Shown in pieces: positions 9,998 to 21,200 of a stretch of 64,000 nucleotides of DNA. Location: NCBI GenBank assembly GCA_036365515.1, contig CM070874.1, positions 115,551,235 through 115,615,234 on the forward strand. The letters run 5' to 3'. This DNA is from Torymus aiolomorphi (Eukaryota; Arthropoda; Insecta; Hymenoptera; Torymidae). Position 1 is the first letter of the stretch. The number at the start of each line of letters is the position of its first letter. Both the position numbers and the translations under genes were made by a program. The notes under the pieces were generated by a model, which made no database searches, had not been told where the DNA came from, and was given only the letters and a program-made list of their open reading frames with translations.

Positions 9998-12900
9998 GAA
10001 TTTTTTTTTTTATATATTTTACAGTCCCACTACATGCACAATAGGATTGCTTTTTACGCTTATTTATTTATTTATGTTATTTTTTTTTTTGTTAATGGTT
10101 CTCATGAAAATAAATATGGGACTAATATTGCAACTATATGGGAACTATATGGGATACTGGTGGAAATACTATGGCCCGATTCCAGCCCGAATTTGGCTTA
10201 GGCGCCGGGGCCGAGTATCTTCCATATATTGCTCTAATGTGGCTTGCAATGGCCCATATATTGCTCATACTTGTCCAACACTGTGGGCAGTGTATGGCCC
10301 ATAAATTTTTTTTTGCGCGGGTGTGTAATTATCATTATTTATAATAAATCTTCCTTATTTTATGATTGAAATTAGAGCTTTGCTTTTTCTTACTTTATTA
10401 TTTTATTTTTTTTTTAATTAAATATAATTTGATACACGACTATTTCCACGACGAAGGACAACTGCAGCAGTGCTCTTCACGAAGTTATCATCACTTGCAC
10501 TAAGTCACCATTGCACTGAGGTGACTTCTAACCGAAACTTCCCTCCCCTATCCTTAGAACCCTTACAATACAACGACACTAAAAATTTACAGTTTTTAAC
10601 AGAAAAATAAGTATTTATAGATAATTTTTAACGTACATTTTTAATAATTAATAAAATATAATTTATTTTTTTTTATAAATCGATAGCAAACTGTACACTA
10701 AACATATTGTTCATCACTTTTATTATTATTACAATTGATTATGCATATTAGGAACTTAATTTTCTTGCATTTTCTAATACACAGTGAATAAAAAATGTTC
10801 ATCTCGAAAGAAACTGATGTGACATAATCTACTCGGATATCCGAAGAGTTTTCATGTGTTACGGTGTTGATTCGACTTAAGAACTTTTGAGCTTTTCAAA
10901 ACCAATAATCGACTTTCCTACCTCGATAATTTGATCAATGATCATATAAACGTATAGCAACTTATTAGGAAATATCGCGATAGCCAATATTAGGTGCTGG
11001 GCCGTTTTTGGGGACTTTAACGAATTTAATTTTTAATTATTGATTATTTATGTATAAATTAATTTAGAGTTAGTGAAATGGTCGTGCGTAAAAAACTGGG
11101 GTAGTGGATCGAAAATTTAAAGCTAAAAATACTTTTATTAGATAGAGAAAGTGCAAAGCTAACTTAATATTATTTGTTTCATTTTAAAATCATGTGCATT
11201 GCGCAGATGAAAATTCATCATCTATTAGTTAAAACTGCTGTTAGCTGCTGTAGCATAAAGTTTTTTCATAGAGATTGTTCTTTTTATAAATCATATGAAA
11301 TAAACAATCACATTTTTTTGCTAAAATCTTCTCATAGTGAAGGTTAATTATATGTATTTAAAAGAGGAGGGTTACCGAACGTGATTTAGAAAAACGATTA
11401 AAATTTAATTTTTTGGCTTTCCATAATGTTTCCGCCATCTTGAATTTCGAAAATCTAATTCCATGTGTCTAATCAGCGATACCAAAAACTCCATATCTAT
11501 CATGTAGACGTTTTAAAAAAATTTTGCGCCGATGAGTTTCATCAATCATATTCTATAATGGAGTCGAATTTAGAGAGAATATTAATTCGGCTTTAATAAA
11601 CATAGATTCGCAGAGACACACTTTGTGTGTCGATTTTAAAATTTAAATTTCACGATATTGAAATTTCTGCTTAATCATGAGGCAACAATGTTGTGCGAAA
11701 ATGTGAACTGAGAAATTAGGATATTTTGATTATTTTTTTATGCTTATAATATTCCAATTGCATTTCTACATAGATCGAGAGACAAAAAATTGATCACTCG
11801 CTTTAGATAATTATTTATCGCATTTTGAACGTGAAAAACTAACTTTTGGCAGAGACCTTACTTACTATCTAATTCAATAAGAACAATAAGAATTGGGGAG
11901 CTAAGATAGAGTAACTAAATTAATAAACGAATAAAAATCAAAAGTAATTGCTAATTATTATAAATATTTAGTTAATTATTTTACAAGACAACATCCTAAT
12001 CAAATAGTGATTTGCATAAAACTAGATGAGCGAGTAGATAAGCTAGGCCGGTTCTGGGTCAGCCGTAATTGTGTAATGGTCATTAACTCATATACCAGGT
12101 CGTGACCTGTTTCAGCCAGAACCAGCCTAGGGTTTCTGGCTCAGCCGCAATTGCACGGGAGCTAATAACCCAACAAGACCTGTTGATCCAGAATCGGGAG
12201 GCCGGTTCTGGCTCATCCGCACAACAATAAACAGGGTTAAGCCAGAACCTGCCTACTGATTCTAGATCATGTCAGGTTTTGCCCGTTCTAGGCCCGTTCA
12301 AGAGATCTAAAGCTATACACGTGTACGCCAATCAATCCGCAAGCGGCGGATTGAATGGTGCAAATTCTTTTTTTTAATAAACCGTTTATATTCAATAAAT
12401 TGTAAATGCTATGCTGTAAAAAAGTTTTAAGTTTCATACAGTAGATGTTTGGCCATCTTCACGTATAGTTGATTTTATGTTTTAACTATTTTTTCATTTA
12501 AATATTGAAGGACAAAGGTTAGGTGCGCCAATCATGCCGCTTCTCTCCTATAATGCCTGGACGTTTTCAACCACCAAATCCTCTCTCCTTTTATTTTCAC
12601 CATAATTATAAGTAATCTACATTAAATAAATTAAACTCAGTAAATTATCATTATTATTTCTTAAAGCCCGATTCTTTCGCATGTTTATTTGCATTTTAAT
12701 TGCATTTTAATTTTTGATCAATTGGTAATTATCATTATTTATAATAAATCGTCCTTATTTTATGATTTAAATTAGAGCTCTGCTTTTTCTTACTTTATTA
12801 TTTTCTTTTTTTTTTAATTAAATATAATTTGATACACGACTATTTCCACGCCGGAGGACAACTGCAGCAGTGCTCTTCACGACGTCATCATCGCTTGCAC

Positions 12901-14791
12901 TATGTCACCATTGCACTGAGGCGACTTCTAATCTAAACTTCGCTCCCCTATCCTTAGAACCCTTACAATACAACGACTTTAAGAATTTACAGTTTTTAAC
13001 AGGAAAAGAAGTATTTATAAATAATTTGTAACGTATATTTTTAATAATTAATAAAATATAATTTATTTTGTTTATAAATCCATAGCAAACTGTACACTGA
13101 ACACATTGTTCATCATTTTTATTATTATTACAATTGATTCTGCATATTAGAAACTTAATATTCGTGTATTTTCTACTACACAGTGAATAAAAAATGTTCA
13201 ACTCGAAAGAAACTAATATGACATAATCTACTCGGGTACCCGAAGAGTTTTCATATGTTACGCTGTTGATTCGACTTGTGAACTTTTGAGCTTTTCAAAA
13301 GAAATAACCGACTTTCCTACCTCGATAATTTGATCAATGATCATATAACCGTATAGCAACTTATTAGGAAATATCGCGATAGCCAATATTAGGTGCTGGG
13401 CCGTTCTTGGGGACTTTAATAAATTTCATTTTTAATTATTGATTATTTATGTATAAATTAATTTAGAGTTAGTGAAACGGTCGTTCCTAGAAAGCTACGG
13501 TAGTGGATCGAAAATTTAAAGCTAAAAACACTTTTATTAGATGGAGAAAGTGAAAAGCTAACTTAATATTATTAATTTCATTTCAAAATCATGTGCATTG
13601 CGCAGATAAAATTCATCATCTACTAGTTAAAACCGCTGTTAGATGCTGTAGCATAATGTTTTTTCATAGAGATTGTTCTTTTCATAAATCATACGAAATA
13701 AACAATCATATTTTGTTTGCTAAAATGTTTTCATAGTGAAGGTTAGTTATATGCATTTAAAAGGGGAGGGTTAGGTTACCGAACGCGATTTAGAAAACCG
13801 ATTAAAATTTAATTTTTTGACTTTCCATAATGTTTCCGCCATCTTAAATTTCGAAAATCTAATTCCATATTTCTAATCAGCGATACCAAAAACTCCTTAT
13901 CTATCATGTAGACGATGTTAGCAAAATTGGTTGGATAGAAAAATTCGCGCATAGAAAGATCGTCGTTTTAAAAAAATTATGCGCCACGTAGTTTGATCAA
14001 TCATATTCTATAATAGAGTCGAATTTAGAGGGAATATTAATTCGGCTTTAATAAACATAGATTCGCAGAGACACACTTTGTGTGTCGATTTTAAATTTTA
14101 AATTTCACGATATTGAAATTTCCGTGTAATCATGGGGCAACAATGTTGTGCGAAAATGTGAACTGAGAAATTAGGATATTTTGATTATTTTTTTATAATA
14201 ACCAATGAGATGCCAAAAGTATTTTATTGAAGATTACGGTTGTACCGGACGTAGCATCCCTGCCAAAAGTTAAAACTGCGATAAATAATTATGTAAAACA
14301 ATTGATCAATTTTTATTTATGTAATATTATAAGCTTTGAAATTCATAAATCAAAGCAAAATTGTAAAATCGACACGTATCTGATTAAAATCGTCAAAATA
14401 TCCGTAATCGGCATAATTTATACGTAATAACGATTTTAAACAGTTACAATGTCAATTTTACAATTTTGCTTTGATTTATGACTTATAAATCTTATAATAT
14501 TTCAATTGCATTTATACATAGATCGAGAGACAACAGATTGATCAATCGCTTTAGATAATTATTTATCGCAGTTTGAACGTGAAAAACTAACTTTTGACAG
14601 AGACATTACATACTATCTAATTAAATAAGAACAATCAGAATTGGGGAGGTAAGGTAGAGTAACTAAATTAATAAACGAATAAAAATAAAAAGTAATTGCT
14701 AATTGTTATAAATATTTATTTAATTCATTTATAGGACAACCTGCTGATCAAATATTTTTGCATAAAACTAGATGAGCGAGTAGATAAGCTA

Positions 14792-14841
14792 GGCCGGTTC
14801 TGGCTCAAACGGGTCGTGACCTGTTTGAGCCAGAACCAGCC
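14792..14841. repeat. Perfect hairpin of the ggctcaaac cluster
   Basis: ggttctggctcaaac and gtttgagccagaacc flank a short centre (gggtcgtgacct). Variants occur at about 8350-8400 and 12050-12130, followed in units 2 and 3 by further degenerate copies to about 12300 and 15090. Confidence 0.8.
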
Positions 14842-15198
14842 TAGGGTTTCTGGCTCACCCGCAATTGCACGGGAGCCAATAACCTAAATCAGGTCGTGAC
14901 CTGCTTGACCCAGAATCAGTATAGGGTTTTGGATCACCTGTATGGGGAGCCAATAACGCAACAGGAACTGTTGATCCAGAATCGGTAGGCCGATTCTGGC
15001 TCATTCGCGCACCAATAAACTGGGTTGAGCCAGAACCCGTCTACTGATTCTAGATCATGTCAGGTCCTGCCCGTTCTAGACCAGCCATAAAGTCAGACCT
15101 TGTCCTGGGGGGAGCGGGTCGCCGGCAGTGAACGGGCAGCAGGCCAGCAGTCGGCGGCGGGCGATCAGCTGCGGGTCAGCTGCTGCTCTCAGTCAGCA

Positions 15199-16349
15199 CA
15201 CAGTGGTCTCAAATGTCCAAAAAGTGATCAAAATTGTTGTGTCACTATTTAAAAGTGAAAAATTATAATTCAATACATGGATTTTTTTAGCTTAGCACCT
15301 AAGCTATCAAACTGCGTTTCCCTCGAAATCATACCGCACGTCCAAAATTTGCCAACAATACCAAAAAATCCGATAATTATGGTTTTTCAAATTTCAACGA
15401 TTTTAAAAGTATTAATTTTTAGTTTATAGTCAATTTAAAGATTTAAAAAAATCAATTTCAATTGTATAGGAAAATCGTTACGATCTTGTACTTAAATATA
15501 TTGATAAAAAATCTAAATATATCAAAATATCGTACCTAAAGTGTTAAAAGTTCGTTCGAATAATATAATAGTATTTGATATCCTAATTTCGGTTGTTCTG
15601 ATATTTTTTTGAAAAAATCTACAAATTGTACCTTCTCATTATCTACCCTAGAAAAAATTTTAAAATGTATAAAAACACTATGTTAAAATGTTAATAATTA
15701 TAAAAAAACTGTAATAAAATGTTAAAATATGTAAAGAAGTGTAAAGAAGTATAAAAAACTGTAAAGAATGTGTAGAAAAGGGTAAAAGAATGTAGTTTAC
15801 ACGTTTTTACACTTTTTTTATATTTGTTTACACTTTTTAACATTTTTTTTACATTTTTTTACATTTAACTGCATTTATTTACATTTTAAAATTTTTTCTA
15901 GGGTACATAATGAGAAGGTATAATTTGTAGATTTTTTCAAAAAAATATCAGAACAATCGAAATTAGGGTATGAAATACTATTATATTATTCGATCAAACT
16001 TTTAACGCTTTAGATACGATAGTTTGATATATTTAGACTTTTTATCAATATATTTATGTACCAGATCGTAACGATTTGCATATACAATTGAAATTGATTT
16101 TTTTAAATCTTTAAATTGACTGTAAACTAAAAATTTATACTGTTAAAATCGTTGACATTTGAAAAACCATAATTATCGGATTTTTTGGTATTGTTGGCAA
16201 ATTTTGGACGTATGGTATGGTTTCGAGGGAACGCAGTTTGATAGCTTAGGTGCTAAGCTAAAAAAATCCATGTATTGAATTATAATTTTTCACTTTTAAA
16301 TAGTGACACAACAATTTTGATCACTTTTTGGACATTTGAGACCACTGTG
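15199..16349. mobile_element. 1.15 kb palindromic element
   Basis: Starts cacagtggtctcaaatgtcc and ends with the reverse complement. The arms (about 15199-15660 and 15890-16349) are nearly identical. The ~230 bp centre is AT-rich and has TGTAAA/TTTACA runs that are again mutually inverted. Only fragments of frame are open. The target duplication could not be resolved (CA is on both sides). It looks like a foldback or MITE. Confidence 0.8.
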
Positions 16350-16709
16350 CAGCGGCTCTTATCTACTAGTAACTTTTTAGAACTTATTATAACCCTTTTG
16401 CTCGGGCAAAGAATATATGTTTGTGGAAATTTTTTCCGAACATTTTTACCACTGTGACGTTTTTGTGTCGTTTTGTATCAGTTGTTGTTGCTCACTAGCA
16501 ACAGTTTAGCTGCTTTGACCCATTATTAGTGAATGAAATCTTCTAACGACCGTAACACGCTTATATACGATCAATGCCTCGTCTGACTTCTTGCGGGAGC
16601 CACCTAGTGGTCAACTATATGATTAAAAATGTTTTAAGGGGGTAGGAGCTCTACCTCGCTCCTATCCTGTGAGGTTCTACCTGTCTGTCAACCCCTCCAT
16701 AACCCTTTT
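16350..16709. other. Intergenic, nothing recognised
   Basis: About 360 bp with no supported feature. A short stretch near 16590-16680 is pyrimidine-rich with gagct/agctc repeats. Confidence 0.5.
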
Positions 16710-17008
16710 TTATTCATCAATATCTTCCCATTCCATGATGTCTTTCCACTCCATATTTGAATCGTTGAGGTAAAACTGTTTCATGCGCTTTACGTTGTAT
16801 TGAGCACAAGTAGTTTTGTACGCTTCATTATGGTTAGTACATATAGTCACTGGTCTTGGATAATCGAACGCTGGATAACCCATTTCAGTGATATCAGTAA
16901 CTTTGAAGTTGGAACGCTCTAACCACAACTTTTTTATCTCATCAATGACAAAAATTCTGTTAGCATCAATTAAACCATGAACATGCTGTGTGAGTGTCTT
17001 AGCATTAT
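16710..17008 (-). CDS. Unrecognised orphan ORF fragment
   Basis: Open for about 99 codons on the minus strand, from a stop-bounded start near 17008 to a stop at 16710-16712; the first ATG is at 16928. The composition looks like a real protein: FVIDEIKKLWLE, GYPAFDYPRPVTICTN, then a hydrophilic acidic C-terminus (DIMEWEDIDE). It ends cleanly in an acidic tail, which suggests a true C-terminus. I do not recognise the family. A hydrophobic-DE motif followed by an ITxTN-like strand could fit an ATPase of a viral or transposon type, but that is only a guess. Confidence 0.4.
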
Positions 17009-17215
17009 ATCAATCGATTCAAATCACACAACAATTACCTAGGAGCCCTAAAATTTAAACAAAAAGAGCTCCTAGGCCAGCAGAGGGGTGAAGAGGGGCA
17101 TCATCTCACCGAAACCAGGAGGGGAAGACGCCACTGCAGAGTGCGCACGGATTACCCGGTACTTGTGCAAATGAGTCGTTTGCGCATCTCCTTCAAACAG
17201 GTGGACTACTAGTGC

Positions 17216-17223
17216 TATAAATA
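17216..17223 (+). promoter_or_regulatory. TATA box candidate
   Basis: TATAAATA in a GC-rich setting (preceded by gtggactactagtgc), with about 40 bp to the next GC-rich block. Plausible core promoter; its transcript is unknown. Confidence 0.4.
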
Positions 17224-17532
17224 GAATTGCGTGGCACGCGGGAGGCATTCTAGTTCACCCCGTCTAGTAGAACACTTGCCTCATCCAGCTCCCTCGCTTT
17301 AGAGGTACAGTGCGTGCAATCACTACGCGCATGATGGGGTTCACACGTGCTCACGCACGGACACCTCGGGGAGAGTATTCAACGCGTGGATGTGCTGGCC
17401 GGCAGAAGGCAACGGTAGTAGAGGAAGGCGACCGGAGGACTTCATCCTTCTTTTTTTTAAGAGCAATACAGATAGTCTAGTAAGTAATACGACAGGCCTG
17501 CGAATACTCCTTCGGGACAAAGCGGGCCGAGT

Positions 17533-17565
17533 CGAGTTGGTTAGTCCAACTCGGCGTCTTTTTTT
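17533..17565 (+). other. Stem-loop followed by T-run
   Basis: CGAGTTGG / CCAACTCG with loop TTAGT, then gcgtctttttttg. The shape looks like a bacterial intrinsic terminator, but in this eukaryotic setting it could instead be an RNA 3'-end hairpin or a pol III stop. Confidence 0.4.
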
Positions 17566-18060
17566 GTTAGATTAAAATTGTCGGCGCAGGAGAATAAAAC
17601 CAAAGGGCGGTATAGCCTCCTTCCCGGGCCCGGTGAGGTGATTGACAGATCATTCTCGTGCAAGGGCGAGGGGTTTCTTCTGTAACGTACCGACCTTGGT
17701 TAATGACTAGCTGTATCTTTAGTCTTTACTTTTTTGGACGTTAAATTAATTTTATAGAGTTCATGTACTGGACTCGAGCATACAATCGGGAAGGGAGTAG
17801 CTCCGACCTCAGGGTTAGATACCGGCGCGCAATGTGCCGGAGTCTGTGCCGTCGATACAGAGAGGTGGTAGATGCAGGTAAGTCGTTAGCGCTGAGTGGC
17901 TGCGACCGTGCTGCTTAGATGATACGGGTAAGTAGTCGGCGCAGACGGCCATGAACTACCGTGCCGTGTGAGAAGAGAGGAGCCGGGTAAATAATCGGCG
18001 CAGAGGACCGACTATCGTGCCGTGGGAGGTAGGTAAGTTAGGACTCGGTTGTTATCGAGA

Positions 18061-19020
18061 GTTTATTTAAAGAAAAAAATCATAAATCAAAATCTAAAAT
18101 TATAGGTATGTTTATTAATATACTAAAAAAAAGATGAATTATATTACATAAGTTTTACGAGCGCAAAGGAGTGGACAGCTTTAGTTATCTAAGCGCAATG
18201 CTTATCGGTATTCTGAATAGGCGAGAGCTCGGACACAAGTGCGTGCCGATACTGAAAATCGGAGCCCTTTATATACCAGTCGATCGTCTGGCCGCATGAC
18301 AATATTTGTGTTTACATGGTGACGTCAGAGGCACTGTGTGAATGAATGAGTAAGATTTTCGCTGGCGCACGCAATCGTATGTTTATATACATTGATACAT
18401 CGTGTTTGTTGATTTTTCGCTCTCGCGCTTATGAATGGGAATTTATGAATCGATGCGTATACTACGAGCTGGTCGTGTACGTCACACTTCTGTGACTTGA
18501 TGTTATACGAGAGACGAGGGCCAGCATTAGTATTTTCGTAATATAGATTTTCTTTTTAGGCACGATCGCTTCTCGGGAGAGCCTTATATTTTCACTAGAG
18601 CGAAAATTGTAGCACCTCAAAAATCAATAATTTATGGTATAAAAACTATTTTCTACCTAATATGAGTTGATATTAAGTGTTCCCCATGATGTATGTATGT
18701 CTGTACGTATGTACAGAACCTTGTCTTCACATTATCGCATCGAAAAATCCATCGAATCCGGTCATAAATGGACGTACACCTTCGTCTAGTCATACATTAA
18801 TGACAGTCCTACTTTGAGAATGATCGATTAAAAAATATAAATATGCGAGCACAAAGAAACATTTGAAAAAATCGATTTTTAAGCGTAATGTCTAGAAAAC
18901 TTAATTGCAAGCTAATATCTACAGGTCTATCTGCTAAAACTAATTAAAATACACTTTTTTTCTATTGGATACTTTTTTCTACGAGCAATATTTGTCAAGA
19001 ACTGCGAAAAACGGCAAAAA
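18061..19020. other. Gene-free AT-rich stretch
   Basis: No supported gene. ORFs are short and lack codon bias. A tgtatgtatgtctgtacg run lies at about 18692-18712. Confidence 0.5.
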
Positions 19021-19024
19021 AGGT

Positions 19025-19480
19025 AAAAAATGGACGATTTTCGACTATAACTTGACAGGATTTTATTTTACACAAAAGTAATAAATATAAAAGTTGTAGA
19101 TAATATTTAAACAAAACATTTTTCCACTTAACATTTTTGTGTAAAATCAACTCCTGACGAGTTAGACTTATAAAAACGATTTTGAACGCCAAAATATAGA
19201 TAAAATGGACGATTTTCGGCTATGACTTGACAGGATTTGATTTTACACAAAAATATTAGATATAAAAGTTGTAGATTATAATAAAACAAAATTTTTTTCC
19301 ATTTAACATTTTCATGTAAAATTAATACTTGACGAGTTAGACCTATAAAAACGATTTTAAACGCCTAAATATACAGAAAATAGACGATTTTCCGCTATTA
19401 CTTGGCAGGATTTGATTAGGTACAAAAATGTTCATTACAAAAGTTGTAGATTATAATAAAATAAAACTTTTAAATACAAA
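19025..19480. repeat. ~176 bp tandem repeat
   Basis: Units begin with variants of aaaatggacgattttcg at about 19026, 19202 and 19377. They share acttgacaggattt, ataaaagttgtaga, ttgacgagttagac and aaaaacgattt. The third unit is truncated and the sequence then diverges. Confidence 0.8.
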
Positions 19481-19798
19481 TGATATAGGAAACGTTCAAA
19501 CAAAACTTATTGTCAATTGACATTTTTATACACAGTCATTTCTGGATCATCTAAACCTATAAACGTGATTTTTAATGCCTCAATACATCTATTATAGTGA
19601 ATTTACGTTTATTATTTAACAGAATTCGAATTGACAGAAATATTGAACGCAACAGCTATAAATAAGATCGGAAAAATCGATATGACATTCCAAAGATAAT
19701 ATAATTACAAAAACATAATAATCCACTATATACGAGTAAATAGACATGTAACGCGTAACGCGTAACGCATCACGCAAAATTTTGTAACGCTAGAAGCA

Positions 19799-19821
19799 AA
19801 AAGAGAGAGAGAGGGAGAGAC

Positions 19822-19880
<59 letters not shown>

Positions 19881-19917
19881 GAGAGAGCGCGAGAGAGAGG
19901 GAGTGCGCGAGAGAGAG
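19799..19917. repeat. (GA)n microsatellite
   Basis: About 119 bp of near-pure GA with a few C interruptions, directly upstream of the first promoter cassette. Confidence 0.95.
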
Positions 19918-19950
19918 ATGCGAAGGCGTATGGTTGCCAGATCTCCGTGG

Positions 19951-20006
19951 GTATAAAAGGCTGAGCAGCTCCGCTCAGATGGAGCTGGGCTCTCGAGGAG
20001 GTAAGT
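19951..20006 (+). promoter_or_regulatory. Promoter plus splice-donor cassette, copy 1
   Basis: TATAAAAGG at 19952-19960, then gctcagatggagc (a small hairpin), then gaggag followed by donor GTAAGT at 20001. A transcript starting about 30 bp after the TATA would have a first exon of only ~20 nt. The matching downstream block (about 20375-20410, agtgtataccg...aggtat) is preceded by a pyrimidine tract that reads TTTTTCAAA, i.e. the acceptor AG is lost in this copy. Confidence 0.55.
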
Positions 20007-20034
20007 TGTCTCTGGGTCAGAGTGGATCGCGGTT

Positions 20035-20275
20035 ACTGGGTGGAGGGTACTGGGTATTGGGTGGTTGATACTGGGTGGTTGATACTAGGTGGTTGATACT
20101 GGGTGATTGATACTGGGTGGAGGGTGGAAGGTACTGGGTGGAGGGTACTGGGTGGTTGATACTGGGTGGTTGACACTGGGTGCTTGATACGGAGTGCTGG
20201 ATACTGGGTGCTGGATACTGGGTACTGGATACTGGGTGCTCGATACTGGGTATTTGATACTGGGTGGTTGGTTGA
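20035..20275. repeat. ~14 bp minisatellite
   Basis: Many copies of variants of tactgggtggttga, inside the putative intron of cassette 1. Long frames here (on both strands) come from the repeat. Confidence 0.9.
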
Positions 20276-20599
20276 GAGAGTGAGGGAGCGAGAGAATGAG
20301 GGGGAAGGAAGGGGGAGGGAGAGAGAGGCGAATGATAATTTTAAAGAAGTGACTAATAATTATATTTTTGTTTTTCAAATACAAAGTGTATACCGTAGTA
20401 GGTATGCACTTTACTGTTAACGGTTGGACATTCCTAATACGTGTAATTATTTGTATTCAACTTAATCAATAGTTTTGTACCAAAAGCGTTATTTTCAGTT
20501 TTGTTAAATTTCACTTTCACAAAATCGAATTATGATCATGATATTTTTCAAAGTAAAATATAAAATAAAAAATATTGAATGTAATTACATACATACACA

Positions 20600-20661
20600 T
20601 ATAAATGGCCGGCCGCAGAGCAGTTCCGCTCAGATGGAGCCGGGTGCTCGAGGAGGTAAGA
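20600..20661 (+). promoter_or_regulatory. Promoter plus splice-donor cassette, copy 2
   Basis: TATAAATGG at 20600-20608, gccgcagagcag, gctcagatggagc, gaggag and donor GTAAGA at 20656. The TATA to donor distance is 56 bp, the same as in copy 3. GA-rich sequence follows (20675-20765). It has no own downstream acceptor block before copy 3 begins. Confidence 0.5.
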
Positions 20662-20800
20662 TGCCTCTGGGTTAGGACGGGTGGGAGGGAGAGAGTGAGG
20701 GAGGGAAGGAAGGAGGGAGGGAGGGGAGAGGGAGAGAGAGCGAGAGAGAGAGAAAGAGAGGTGGGAGATGAGCAGACGCATGATAGCCAGGGCTCGGTGG

Positions 20801-20960
20801 GTATAAAAGGTCGGCCGCAGAGCAGATCTGCTTAGATGGAGTCGAGCGCTTCGGAAGGTAGGATTCCTGTGGGTCAGGCTTTTTAATTGTTTTATTAAAT
20901 GAGTAATAATTCTATTTTTTTTTCAGCTACAAATAAGTGTATACCGCATCAGGTATACAC
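20801..20960 (+). promoter_or_regulatory. Promoter, short exon, 69 bp intron and second exon block, copy 3
   Basis: TATAAAAGG at 20802-20810, gccgcagagcag, ttagatggag, then donor GTAGGA at 20858. TTTTTTTTTCAG ends at 20926, giving a ~69 bp intron. The following block agtgtataccg...aggtatacac matches 20388-20408 of copy 1. It looks like a tiny spliced transcription unit. No long ORF follows, so any product is probably non-coding or the cassette is a 5' leader. Confidence 0.5.
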
Positions 20961-20969
20961 GAACAATGA

Positions 20970-21200
20970 GAACTTGCCACAAACGTTGAAAACTTATTGC
21001 GAACATTGAAAACTTACCATTACCATTGAAAACTTATCATTACCATTGAAAACTTATCATTACCATTACTATTGAAAACTTACCATTAATATTGATAACT
21101 TACCACGAACATTGAGAACCTACCACACGAATAGTGAGAACATATGACGCACATTGAGAATTTATTACGAATATAGAAAACTCAAATTTTAACATTGTCA
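20970..21200. repeat. Degenerate ~20 bp minisatellite
   Basis: Repeated variants of cattgaaaacttaccat and aacattgagaac with drifting spacing; fades out after about 21200. The rest to about 21670 is AT-rich without a gene. Confidence 0.75.

Larger units (their letters stand above)
9422..10321. mobile_element. 900 bp palindrome with internal tRNA-like pair
   Basis: Starts cccgcgcaaaaaaaaatt and ends at aattttttttttgcgcggg, abutting the previous foldback with no spacer. The arms (about 9422-9745 and 10005-10321) contain matching blocks such as tatgggatactggtgg and gcccgattccagcccgaatt. The centre (9757-9997) is itself inverted and holds two tRNA-like sequences. Long minus and plus frames here are mirror images and not genes. 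Confidence 0.82.
7525..15120. repeat. ~2.4 kb tandem repeat, about 2.5 units, first unit interrupted
   Basis: Units begin with variants of tgcgccgatgagtttcatca at 7530, 11523 and 13980. Unit 1 is 7525-11519 but holds an insertion of about 1.5 kb (8829-10325). Unit 2 is 11520-13975 and unit 3 is partial (to about 15120). Unit 2 lacks a ~285 bp stretch present in units 1 and 3 (about 7755-8040). All three carry a run of inverted-repeat hairpins based on ggttctggctcaaac that is one hairpin long in unit 1 and several long in units 2 and 3. No open frame is conserved between units, so this looks non-coding. Confidence 0.85.
17040..18060 (+). other. GC-rich block with TATA box, possible LTR-like or transcribed region
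   Basis: Unlike its AT-rich surroundings this kilobase is GC-rich. It contains TATAAATA at 17216-17223, a stem-loop plus T-run at 17533-17565, and AATAAAA at about 17593. A degenerate repeat ending in 'taccgtgccgtg'-like blocks lies at 17880-18030. A solo LTR or a pol II non-coding unit is possible. No TG...CA pair with target duplication and no gag/pol were found, so no family is claimed. Confidence 0.3.

Noticed and set aside
9309..10344. Plus and minus frames reading MGTIWDTGGNTMARF and similar
   Set aside because: They occur on both strands as mirror images of the palindrome arms, which is repeat sequence and not a conserved gene.
12905..13201. 98-codon minus frame
   Set aside because: Lies in the 2.4 kb tandem repeat and is not conserved in the sister unit.
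17533..17565. Bacterial intrinsic terminator, hence bacterial contamination or transfer
   Set aside because: No bacterial-type gene, Shine-Dalgarno site or operon is nearby; the surroundings are clearly eukaryotic.
17040..17590. Solo LTR of a gypsy or BEL element
   Set aside because: No TG...CA borders, no target duplication and no second copy found, so it is left as an unassigned block.
20085..20420. ORFs rich in YPVSST / GYWVLDTG
   Set aside because: Encoded by the 14 bp minisatellite on both strands; no codon bias.
20985..21130. CRISPR-like regular repeats (attgaaaacttaccat)
   Set aside because: The unit drifts, spacers are absent and the host is a eukaryote; it is a degenerate minisatellite.
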